From: Chaetoderma sp. LZ-2023a
Lineage: Eukaryota; Mollusca; Caudofoveata; Chaetodermatida; Chaetodermatidae
Direction: 5' to 3'
Assembly (NCBI GenBank): GCA_034401795.1
Contig: CM067369.1
Coordinates: 87,756,506-87,820,505, forward strand
Length of the DNA: 64,000 nucleotides
Positions 34,670 through 43,470 of the stretch are shown here, piece after piece. The number at the start of each line of letters is the position of its first letter. Position 1 is the first letter of the stretch. Below the pieces are notes generated by a model. That model was not told the origin of the DNA. It saw only the letters and a program-made list of their open reading frames with translations, and searched no databases. Both the position numbers and the translations under genes were made by a program.

Positions 34670-35623
34670 TACACGGACAAACTTATGGCAGTCGTCACAT
34701 GATGGCGGGGCTGGCTTGGCCTATAAAATAAGCACAAACCTACAATAAACAAGCGGAACGAGACCCGGATGGAAGGCAGACAATTAATTTTCAAATAATT
34801 TGACTCATAAATTAACCGTAACCTCCCCGCACCCCACCCCGCCACGTTACAACAACGATCGCATTGATTATGACGACAAGTACGCGGCGGGCACAACACA
34901 CCCATAATAGATCCTCCAGGATGTGTAACGGCTCCAGGAATCATATCGCATAGCATTCAGGGTATATTTACTAATCAATATAAATTATACTCCTAACGAA
35001 CGCAGCACGATATGTGAAGAAAACAACAAAATGTATAACAAAACTGCTGTCTCACACGGTAAAACCGCAGACCACACATCTACTCAAGAATTTTGAAACC
35101 ACCGATCATTGCAAACCGATCGTGATCACACGTAAACTTGATCATTCTAAAGTTTCCGGTACCATTTTTAGTACGCAGCACCCAGAATAAGATGCGCGAA
35201 TTAATGAAAAATTTTTCTTCACATAAACATCCGAGCGACCGGGTGTGACGTCACCCGCTCGGATTCTACGGAGAACGACGTCAGCCGATATTCGTGTTAG
35301 AAATACCGTAGCAAACACCTATTTTCATATCTGCCGATCGCCTGTTGGGGTTTAAAGAAGGCGATCGTCTGGCATATATCGTTGTTAGCACACGTCCCAG
35401 ATTCTATGGGGACAGAAATTGGAACATGCGACACAACGAAATTTAGAGACCTAAGTCTTTTAACTATGGATAATAAAGAACAATACAACCTGGTTTTCTT
35501 GGGCGGTATTCTCCATAGTCCTTAGTTAATCCTTTCAGAACACACAAACTATCACTGATTAAAGACTTAGATTATTTTAAAACACTAAAATCCTTAATGC
35601 AAAAAGCATGTATTGCTCTTGTC
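34670..35623. other. DIRS copy 2 5' non-coding region
   Basis: Counterpart of 15,755-16,707 in copy 1, including the TTTTATAG candidate splice acceptor. Differences are scattered single bases and short indels. Confidence 0.5.
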
Positions 35624-35781
35624 GCTATGCAAACAAGAATGAGCTCTATGGTAAGCGGGTACTCGGCAGTTGGGAGCCGAGTACCCGGTTCCCAGGAGTC
35701 GGTAAAGCTTTCTAAGTCTATAGTCCTAGAGCCGCTGTCAGAGCCAGCTGTATATCAGAAGTAACAGAATGGTGAGTATTG
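35624..35781. repeat. DIRS copy 2 right inverted terminal repeat
   Basis: Complement of 28,738-28,894. Its copy-specific variants match the left repeat of the same element. Confidence 0.9.
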
Positions 35782-35793
35782 ATCGAAGGAGAA

Positions 35794-36900
35794 TTGCATA
35801 ACCCCATGGGCAATCTTGTATATTCAAAGAGTCCAAAGGTTCCTACACGTATAGCAGTCTTGGGCATGTCTTTTTCCTCCAGCGCACATTGAAGGAAGCC
35901 ATGTGCAAGATCGATTGTGGAGAAATATTTTACACCTTTTAAGGCATCCAGAGCTTCTTCAACACGTGGGAGTGGATGGGCATCTTTCACAGTCTTTGCA
36001 TTTAATAACCGGAAATCTCCACACACCCTGATGGTTCCATCAGTTTTCTTAACTACCACTATTGCAGAGGCATATGGCGATATACTCGGCCGAAGGATTC
36101 CAGAAGCAAGTTGTGTATTGATGTACCTAGTTACTTGCTCCATTTGATTTGGAGGAATTCGTCTATGTGGCAATTTAACCGGTATATCATCTGTCAGCGT
36201 AATTTTGTGCTTAATCAAGTCACAGTAGCCTAAATCATGATCACCTTTACTGAAAATCCTTTTATGCCTGAAAACTAAATCATTTATCTGCTCCCGCTGT
36301 TGTAGTGTAAGGTCACTTCCAATATCCAATTTTGAAACAATATCTCTAGTAGATAAATCTGCTTCTGCTTGGTTCACTTCTAACTTATCTATTGAGGAGT
36401 CATACTGTTTGGATTCTACTTCAAATGTCTCTGTGTTAATAAGAAGCCCTTTGGTCAAGATTCCAACCCGTTGGTGCGGTTGCAGATATACGTCGTCCTC
36501 ACTAAAGTTGGCAATACTTACGGCTAGACAGCCCTGCTCCACTTTTACATATGCTGGTGTTACTACTACTCCTTTTGGGAGATGAGTACTTACCTTCAAG
36601 TTCTCCACTAGGGCATAATAATTTGCACAAATATCACTACGACTTGTGGCTGTAACAACACGGGCAGATCCGGCTGGAATTAAAATAGGTTGTCTACCAG
36701 AAATTCTAACATATCCATAGGTGGAAAGTTCTTCATGCTGATACATGATACCAGGAAGCTGACCATATAAAGATAACACTTCCAACCATGGTTTCGCTCC
36801 TGGATTCTGAGAAATGGATTGACTCATCTTTTGGTTTGCCCCCAGTAGCACATGTAGTTTCTGTAGGATATTACTTCCAACAACTCCTGGTAAGCGTTTT
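35794..36900 (-). pseudogene. Gypsy pol, 5' part: linker and RT N-terminal half
   Basis: This frame covers the protease-RT linker and the RT fingers/palm with VVVKKTDGTIRVCGDFRLL, YFSTIDLAHGFLQ (first catalytic Asp) and YTRLPMGLCNS. It is then cut by the DIRS insertion. It is in a +1 frame relative to the protease frame, and the two meet at a run of eight A (36,897-36,904 as T on the plus strand). A one-base indel there is the simplest cause, or an assembly error. Confidence 0.9.
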
Positions 36901-37272
36901 TTTTCTAGTGACAGATGGCCCACTAAAAGGATCCTTAACAATTAAAAATCCTACATCCTGAATACACATGCCAAACAGGTCAATATTAACCTCAACATAG
37001 CCAATGAAAGGCAGTTCTGTTCCATTAGCTGTGGACACCGTTATTTGTGAACCTATGTCAACTAATGAAACATCCCTCTCTTTCAAATGTGTCAAATAAA
37101 AAGACTCAGTGATAGTGGATATCTCTGCTCCACTATCAATGAGACATGGTATCTCTACAGAGCCTATCTTAATTTTACTCTCAGGACAACGACCAATTGC
37201 ATTACTAATTATAGCAGGTTCTCCTGTATTATAATCGCCTACCGTCTGGCTCGCAACGGCAGGCGAAACTAG
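36871..37272 (-). CDS. Gypsy protease region
   Basis: The retroviral-type aspartic protease domain has the active-site motif LIDSGAEIST (about 37,110-37,140) and a downstream IGYVEVNIDLFG segment. The frame opens right at the gag terminator, in the -1 frame relative to gag. It runs to a stop at 36,871, after the A run where the RT frame takes over. Confidence 0.8.
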   Translation of the reverse strand, partial: LVSPAVASQTVGDYNTGEPAIISNAIGRCPESKIKIGSVEIPCLIDSGAEISTITESFYLTHLKERDVSLVDIGSQITVSTANGTELPFIGYVEVNIDLFGMCIQDVGFLIVKDPFSGPSVTRKKTLTRSCWK

Positions 37273-38249
37273 TTTAATGGTGCCTTACCTTGCTGTGATG
37301 GGTTGTAGTCATATCTTGCCAGACCCTGATTCGACGGATTTCCCTGATGTCCTAGTCTAGCTTGAGGACAGTCACGTATAAAGTGCTGAGGACTTCCACA
37401 CTGAAAACAAGCTGGTACTGATTGCTGTTTCCTGACTTGACTTTTATTGGGTGTTGACTGGTTCCTGGTCTGCTGCATCATCAGTTTCATAAGTCCATCC
37501 ATGTGCTCTTCCATTTTCTGGGTTTGTTCTGCTTGCTTGTGCAACTGTTGCTCCCACAACTGATTTTGCCGTTTCATTAGGTCAATGAGGGGAAGATCTC
37601 CATCAATGCTGTTGGCTGCTGCTTCTCTAACTTGTGCTCTTCCCTCATTTCGCTGGCCCCTTCTGCACCACTCAATGGCCCAGTCACGCACTTCAAAGAA
37701 AGTGTCCTCTTCGTATTCTGAAATCCGCCTGTGAAGTTCTCTTTTGAGACTGATATCGGCAACACCCTCAGCAAATTGAGATTTCAGCATGTCATCCTTT
37801 TCATTTTTACTTCTAGGGTCAAGTTGTTCAATGGAGCGTATTAACTTTAGTAGCTCATGGGAAAACTCTAGTATTGTTTCGCGTGGATCTTGTCGACGCC
37901 GATAGAAAGCTTGTCGGCGCTGGTGTACAGTTCCAGACTCGTTAAAGATTTCCTGCAACACGTGGAAAACTTCATCTACTGTTTCTACCTCTTCTCTGCT
38001 TTCAATTTCAGCTCGGGCTGGTCCCACAAGGTTATTTCGGATGAAGCAGTAAGCTTGGGCACTGGACATGGGATGTGATGCTATATAATTTTTCATATCT
38101 GATATCCATTCCTCAAGGGTTAACCTGTGATCCCCTGGCCCACTAAATTTCTCCAGACGTTTCTCTGGTGCTAGATAAACTATGCGGGAGGGTTCTGCTT
38201 GTTGTGACATTTCATTCCCCAACCCCACCTGTGGTGCCCTTAGGATCAT
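37269..38249 (-). CDS. Gypsy Gag
   Basis: The frame contains a capsid-like helical region (FSGPGDHRLTLEEWISDM, AEIESREEVETVDEVFHVLQ, RRRQDPRETILEFSHELLKL) and ends with a CCHC zinc knuckle, CFQCGSPQHFIRDC (C-x2-C-x4-H-x4-C). Gag coats the RNA and forms the particle. The likely start is the ATG at 38,210 (MSQQAEPS) rather than the first ATG at 38,249. A 50-residue coiled-coil-like upstream frame (from about 38,373) ends with TGA at 38,212, one base before that ATG. That frame is either a short leader ORF or a Gag N-terminus displaced by a frameshift. Confidence 0.88.
   Translation of the reverse strand: MILRAPQVGLGNEMSQQAEPSRIVYLAPEKRLEKFSGPGDHRLTLEEWISDMKNYIASHPMSSAQAYCFIRNNLVGPARAEIESREEVETVDEVFHVLQEIFNESGTVHQRRQAFYRRRQDPRETILEFSHELLKLIRSIEQLDPRSKNEKDDMLKSQFAEGVADISLKRELHRRISEYEEDTFFEVRDWAIEWCRRGQRNEGRAQVREAAANSIDGDLPLIDLMKRQNQLWEQQLHKQAEQTQKMEEHMDGLMKLMMQQTRNQSTPNKSQVRKQQSVPACFQCGSPQHFIRDCPQARLGHQGNPSNQGLARYDYNPSQQGKAPLN
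37272..37278 (-). promoter_or_regulatory. Candidate gag-pol -1 frameshift site
   Basis: ATTAAAC immediately precedes the gag stop TAG (37,269-37,271). Slipping back one base enters the protease frame. It differs by one base from the classic TTTAAAC heptamer. I have not identified a downstream pseudoknot. Confidence 0.4.
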
Positions 38250-38409
38250 TACCCCCAGTTAGAGTAGGTTTACTTTTCTTAACCCTTTCCCTTAGTTTCG
38301 TGTTCTCATCTTTGGCTTGGTCTAGTTCTAGCCTTAATTTGGCCACTTCAGCCTGCAACAATTCGGCATCCATTTCAAAGTTATTTGTTAGAATTAATTT
38401 ATGTTGCAA
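38212..38409 (-). CDS. Upstream coiled-coil ORF in Gypsy leader
   Basis: A short frame encodes MDAELLQAEVAKLRLELDQA followed by KDENTKLRERVKK, a clear heptad pattern, and terminates at the Gag start. It may be a genuine leader ORF or a broken-off N-terminus of Gag. Confidence 0.45.
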   Translation of the reverse strand: MQHKLILTNNFEMDAELLQAEVAKLRLELDQAKDENTKLRERVKKSKPTLTGGNDPKGTTGGVGE

Positions 38410-38500
38410 TTAAATCAATTTATTTTGCAATTGAATTTAATGTATGTTGCAATTTAAATTAATTTATGTTGCAATTGAAATCAATTTTATTGCCATTGTT
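38395..38500. repeat. Short tandem repeat in Gypsy leader
   Basis: About four imperfect copies of a 26-28-bp unit based on TTAATTTATGTTGCAATT lie upstream of gag. Confidence 0.75.
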
Positions 38501-39287
38501 TATATGATTAAGGAGTCATACAAATAAATGTACACGATCTTGTAATTTCCAAGTTTGATAGGAAATTCAACACTCAATCAAACAGACCTGTATGAACTTT
38601 GGCATCTCTACCGACAGACTGAAAGACCGCCAAATCTTCACTAGCTGTGTCCCACAGCTACCAACATGGGGATTTCCAAATAGATGTTCCTTGCATCGGC
38701 GTAAGCAGATTTTCATGGACTGTATGGAACATGAATATATGCTATAGGCCTATGCCTCTATGCAGCTGCAGTCACACAGACACCAACATTAGCGTAACTA
38801 TCAATAGATACACACTTAGTTTAGGAACAAAGCAAGTGTGAAGCACAATACAAGCGACCACCATATACGATAAAAACAAATATATAGTACATTTCTACTA
38901 TAATGAGCAATTAAGGAGGTTATGGAACTAATTGGTTAATAGCCAATCATTATGAACCATGTATCATCCTTTAACACCGTGATGAACTTATCAACAATAA
39001 ACAACATGTCTCTTAAATATATCTTGGAGATGAATCTGGCTAAGCGTCACAATCATGGTAATAGTATGAGTCTATAATGTTACCGTATTGGATAGCAACT
39101 TGATGATGTTCTTCCATAATAACGGACCATTGCATATGGGGGTTTCTGATGCTGCTGTCGTATGCGTGATGCTGGGATGTCCCTTTGCCTCTCAGCCTTC
39201 ACTGTACTGCTCCCAGGTGCCTATTATGATGATACATCAGTGTCTATGTCCCTAACTTAAATTAATAAAGTTCTACAGTGTCCTCAA
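38501..39287. other. Gypsy 5' leader
   Basis: Non-coding leader between the primer-binding site and gag, with no recognisable gene. Confidence 0.5.
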
Positions 39288-39304
39288 CCCTACTCGCGGC
39301 GCCA
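39288..39304 (-). promoter_or_regulatory. Gypsy primer-binding site
   Basis: On the minus strand TGGCGCCGCGAGTAGGG starts three bases after the 5' LTR. It begins with the TGG that pairs with a tRNA CCA end. I did not identify the tRNA. Confidence 0.75.
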
Positions 39305-39307
39305 AAT

Positions 39308-40159
39308 TGTAACAGGGTAAATACATTTTGCAATATGGTTGTACTACCCGGCTACGAGTGACAAAGTTCTTATATGTCACCTTAAGTTCGTTGAATTGAG
39401 GAATAGATGAAACATAAACACTGGCTGATGAAATGCTATATAGGCGAATTTATTTACAGTGATGTTGCTTTGAATACCATGGTTTTCAGGTTAAAACTCA
39501 CGTATCAGAAACCCCCATAGCTTACAAGACAACATTTCGGATGCCAGATTCTCTACAGCAATCCCACCGAATAGCCGTCATTTGAATCCATGAAGCCTGG
39601 TTATTCAGTTCTCATCCTTTAATTTGCCATACAATGCCGAAAAACAGCCATGTCTATATTTCTAGGTAAATGCCATGCAATTCACTGTGCTAACCTTTAT
39701 AGGTTTTTACTCTCACTCCTGCTATGCACAGTCCGGTCCTATTAAACACAGTTCTGACTTCCTCTCTCTCACTCAGCTGTTCTCCCTGCCTCCCATTACT
39801 GCAACCTGATCTGGTCAGATTTTAATTCACGCCAAATAGTCCTGAACTATATCTTAGTTACTAAATTACACCTATGGGATAGCCGGATTAAACCAACTCA
39901 GTTTCACATGGATACCTCAAGTTATCTCATGTGACACAAGATTACTATCCAAGATGCACTCAGCAATCAAGTCCAGCTCCTCTCTTAGATACATATTCAT
40001 ACACCAAGCATGCATAAATTAGCTGGGAGGGTGACAGGTTAATTAATATGACCAGCGAATGCTGGAATTGAGCATATACCGTGTGGCTTAACAAGTACAT
40101 AGGCTGGGTGGAAAGTTATTTATTCATTAATTAAAGTCATGTAAATTCACTCTCTCACA
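39308..40159 (-). repeat. Gypsy 5' LTR (852 bp)
   Basis: Same length and, by eye, same sequence as 24,818-25,669. It is flanked on the right by CAAG (40,160-40,163), matching CAAG at 24,814-24,817. Confidence 0.95.
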
Positions 40160-40689
40160 CAAGTATAGCTATTTTGGCCAAATGGATACTTGAACGGCAG
40201 AGTCTAAAAGGACTGGATGGCAGTTTTTATCATATAACATAATGTGCAGCCTCGGTGGAGCTGAACATCAGCGCGTCAAGGATATTTTTGCCTTCCACCA
40301 TTCTTCCCCGCGACATAGCGGGGCGCCCTCCTCACTAGCTTTGTCTGTACATTATGTCACCATCTAATAGGTACATGTATACATGGGTAAACTCAGTCTT
40401 CGTTTCATTCATAAGGATATTCCCATTCTGAGTTGTTTGTTCTGCAGCTATTAGAGCGAAGGTCATCGATAGGCTTCTTATCGTAAACTATCTATTAAAT
40501 CTACGCGGTCTACATACAGATATTTTCCAAGATCATCGCAATGGACTGCTTTGGCCATTAAGAGGTTAATGGAGGAATCCAGTTTTAGATATCATATGCC
40601 CCCGCCCATCTCCGGTCCACCCACGCTTTGCCTGTGTTGGCATCGATCGCTCTACTCTCTGAATCTCAGTTTCCAGAAGACGATACAGG

Positions 40690-40812
40690 TAAGTCGTTGA
40701 ATATTTTGAAACTAATTTGACTGGGTGCTGTTGCTGCCATAGGCAGCAACAGCTCCCAGTCAAATTAGTTTCAAAATATTCAATAGCATGTTTATTAAAT
40801 AGTAAAGACTTA
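40690..40812. repeat. Family 2 hairpin, copy A
   Basis: GTTGAATATTTTGAAACTAA continues into an apical GCTGTTGCTGCC-ATA-GGCAGCAACAGC and returns through the complementary arm. The stem is about 43 bp with one bulge. The same unit lies at 46,249-46,370. Confidence 0.8.
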
Positions 40813-41403
40813 CCATTCGCACAACAAAGCTTTTAAAGTCTGTCATCTGCATTTAGCCTTCGTCACCGTGATAAACTTTGCTATGTCTTTCATGATGTAA
40901 TTGATTATGATGTCATCCCACACATCACATAGTTGATCATGCAATCCTGGAAATAAGGTACCTGTTAAGGACATTGTCAGGCACCAAACTATCAAATGTC
41001 CGGCACAGTCTTGCCGGTTTCTGACATTTTACCACTCGTGTAAAGATTTTAAATCTTCAACATTCCCAGGAGTTGCAGTGTGCAACAAATGAGTGCATAC
41101 AAAGATTGACAAAGCCATAAAATATTCATCTACCTACGGCGTACTACGATCATTATGACAAATGTTTAGTTTCTTTTTGACATGTTTCTATTTTCTAATA
41201 AGTTAAATTAAAGAACACTGTGAAGTAGAATAGTGTTGACAGGCAGAAAATTCTGGATGTCCGGTACTAAGTAGCTGGTGCCTGAGCAGCCGGACAAAGT
41301 GTTGGACACAGTTGGAAAAGTTATTTCCAGGCCTGTCATGACGTCACATGATTGACTGAGAATCTGAAATCCTACATTGATGTTTGGGTGTTGAGTTATG
41401 TTC

Positions 41404-41596
41404 TTAACCCATTAATTGTGACAACCGGAGTGACTGGATTGATAATCGAGCCAGATAGCTCAATGGTTAGATTTAAAAAATAATATTCATCTGGCCTGTA
41501 AGTGGACATTCACTATATATAAATTTTAATTATCTTGACAAATCATGACCATTAAATGGTGAAGCTTGGTTGATAATTAGACCATTAGTGGGTTAA
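41404..41596. repeat. Family 1 fold-back repeat, copy A
   Basis: Starts TTAACCCATTAATTGTGAC and ends GACCATTAGTGGGTTAA. The centre is degenerate (GATTGATAATCGAGCC). Confidence 0.7.
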
Positions 41597-42304
41597 TTGA
41601 TATTGTCTGGGACTCTTGTGTTCAGCTGTGTTCTTATGCTTTCTGCTGCACAAGACACACCCTTGCTGAGCTATCGGCTGTGACATTTTTTTCTCGGCTG
41701 GTAGCTCTCCTGCGCGTCAACGTAGATGATGATGATTGTGCTGAGCTAGTTTCAACGTCGCAATTAAAAAAATGTATAATAATTTGTACCGAATTGTACG
41801 TTAGGATTTTTTCAGTGTCATGACATTGAGGTACATAAATTAAGTCCCTGAAAATACATAACAATTTAAACAATTTTATGTTCAAGCATTCTGAATATGC
41901 ACCTTTAAATGAGGAGTCTTTATGGATCAGTTGATTTCTGCAGCTCAGCACATGGCTTACGACATACGCAGATAGTGAGGAATTTACCTCACAAGCCAAA
42001 AAATATCAATGACAGATATTTTCCTCAAGACATCGCGAGGTGAATACCTCACAAAACTCATCCACGCACAAGAGCTGGCGGCTGGAAACAAATCTCGCGA
42101 GGCTGCGTTAGCTTAATCTACATTGTCCCGTGTGCGCTAGCCATTTAAAGATTCTTACAATAAGATGGCCTGGGTATTTACAACACATACGTCAACATGT
42201 GTCTGAACAAATAACTGTTAATAAGACAAATAACAAACAGTTGTTTTCCTGAATTCCTGCAACGGATGCTGATTTATTGATGGGCTGGCTATAAACTGAC
42301 AGGC

Positions 42305-42322
42305 TACATGTATATATGTATA

Positions 42323-42370
<48 letters not shown>
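42305..42370. repeat. TA microsatellite
   Basis: (TA)n tract, clearly longer here than in the second version of the locus (47,875-47,920). Confidence 0.9.
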
Positions 42371-42509
42371 CTACCACACAGACTAGTACAATTACTATGA
42401 AGCTGTACACAACCATAAGCATAAGTTAACATGTATTTTATTCCAAAACGTTCATACATGTATTTCACAATATATTCATTAAGCATTAAATTGTTAACCA
42501 TGTAAACTC

Positions 42510-42690
42510 ACACACCAGCCAAAAACGGCTTCTGTAGTGGCTTTGAGAAATGTCCATTTGCAGACCGAGACGACTTTTTTGAAAATTTACCATTCAAATG
42601 ACTGGCTCCATGACCGAGTCAGGCATTCTAGTGGTAAATTTCCAAAGATAGTCTTATCTTGGTCTGCAAATGGATATTTTCTAATTGAAC
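42510..42690. repeat. Family 1 fold-back repeat, copy A
   Basis: GCCAAAAACGGCTTCTGTAG then GAAATGTCCATTTGCAGACC, with the centre GGCTCCATGACCGAGTC. The matching unit in the second version is at about 48,068-48,240. Confidence 0.75.
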
Positions 42691-42970
42691 AAATTCGTGC
42701 GTTAATTAGCGTGGCATTATCATTGGTAGCAGTTATTTTTTCTTCATCTACACATAAATGATTACAAATATTATTCAATGATATTAAGTGATATAAGCAA
42801 CATAAATAATAGGTAGGTAAGTTTTAAGGATTTCAACGAATGTCAAAGTTGGCCCAATTCAACCAAATTTGGTATGCGAGTTAGCAATGATTGCGTGGCG
42901 TCGTTTACATTATATGCTCTGACCACAGAGCAGGGACAGGGTGAGTGGCGTCGTTTACATTATATTCTCC

Positions 42971-43470
42971 NNNNNNNNNNNNNNNNNNNNNNNNNNNNNN
43001 NNNNNNNNNNNNNNNNNNNNNNNNNNNNNNNNNNNNNNNNNNNNNNNNNNNNNNNNNNNNNNNNNNNNNNNNNNNNNNNNNNNNNNNNNNNNNNNNNNNN
43101 NNNNNNNNNNNNNNNNNNNNNNNNNNNNNNNNNNNNNNNNNNNNNNNNNNNNNNNNNNNNNNNNNNNNNNNNNNNNNNNNNNNNNNNNNNNNNNNNNNNN
43201 NNNNNNNNNNNNNNNNNNNNNNNNNNNNNNNNNNNNNNNNNNNNNNNNNNNNNNNNNNNNNNNNNNNNNNNNNNNNNNNNNNNNNNNNNNNNNNNNNNNN
43301 NNNNNNNNNNNNNNNNNNNNNNNNNNNNNNNNNNNNNNNNNNNNNNNNNNNNNNNNNNNNNNNNNNNNNNNNNNNNNNNNNNNNNNNNNNNNNNNNNNNN
43401 NNNNNNNNNNNNNNNNNNNNNNNNNNNNNNNNNNNNNNNNNNNNNNNNNNNNNNNNNNNNNNNNNNNNNN
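42971..43470. other. Assembly gap, exactly 500 N
   Basis: A round-number run of N marks a scaffold join of unknown true size. Open frames spanning it are artefacts. Confidence 0.99.

Larger units (their letters stand above)
28698..35793 (-). mobile_element. DIRS-like retrotransposon, copy 2 (inactivated)
   Basis: Same family and orientation as copy 1, 7.1 kb, inserted between the RT motif LPMGLCNSP and YLDD of the Gypsy pol. AGGAGAA occurs at both junctions (28,694-28,700 and 35,787-35,793). The same heptamer is in the joined-end sequence of the ICR, consistent with crossover inside it. Gag, RT and recombinase all carry frameshifts or stops. Confidence 0.93.
24818..40159 (-). mobile_element. 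Ty3/Gypsy LTR retrotransposon, split by DIRS copy 2
   Basis: The element reads on the minus strand: 5' LTR (39,308-40,159), primer-binding site, gag, protease, RT/RNase H, integrase, polypurine tract, 3' LTR (24,818-25,669). It spans 15.3 kb, of which about 7.1 kb is the inserted DIRS, leaving about 8.2 kb of Gypsy. CAAG flanks both ends, and the uninterrupted target is visible at 45,721. There is no chromodomain and no env. It cannot make its own RT because that gene is split, and a further frame break lies between protease and RT. Confidence 0.95.
40160..42970. other. Non-coding flank right of the Gypsy insertion, copy A
   Basis: Continues the sequence interrupted at 24,817 and is repeated at 45,721-48,518. 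It holds a family 2 hairpin, two family 1 repeats and a TA microsatellite. The 121-codon minus frame (41,634-41,999) is identical in both copies, but the copies are too recent for that to show selection. Confidence 0.6.

Noticed and set aside
36897-36904. Programmed -1 frameshift at the A8 run of Gypsy pol
   Set aside because: The shift needed to enter the RT frame is +1 (or -2), so a -1 slippery-site reading does not fit; an indel is simpler.
41634-41999. 121-aa minus ORF, identical at 47,195-47,560
   Set aside because: The identity reflects recent copies or alleles, not selection. No domain, and it sits among fold-back repeats.
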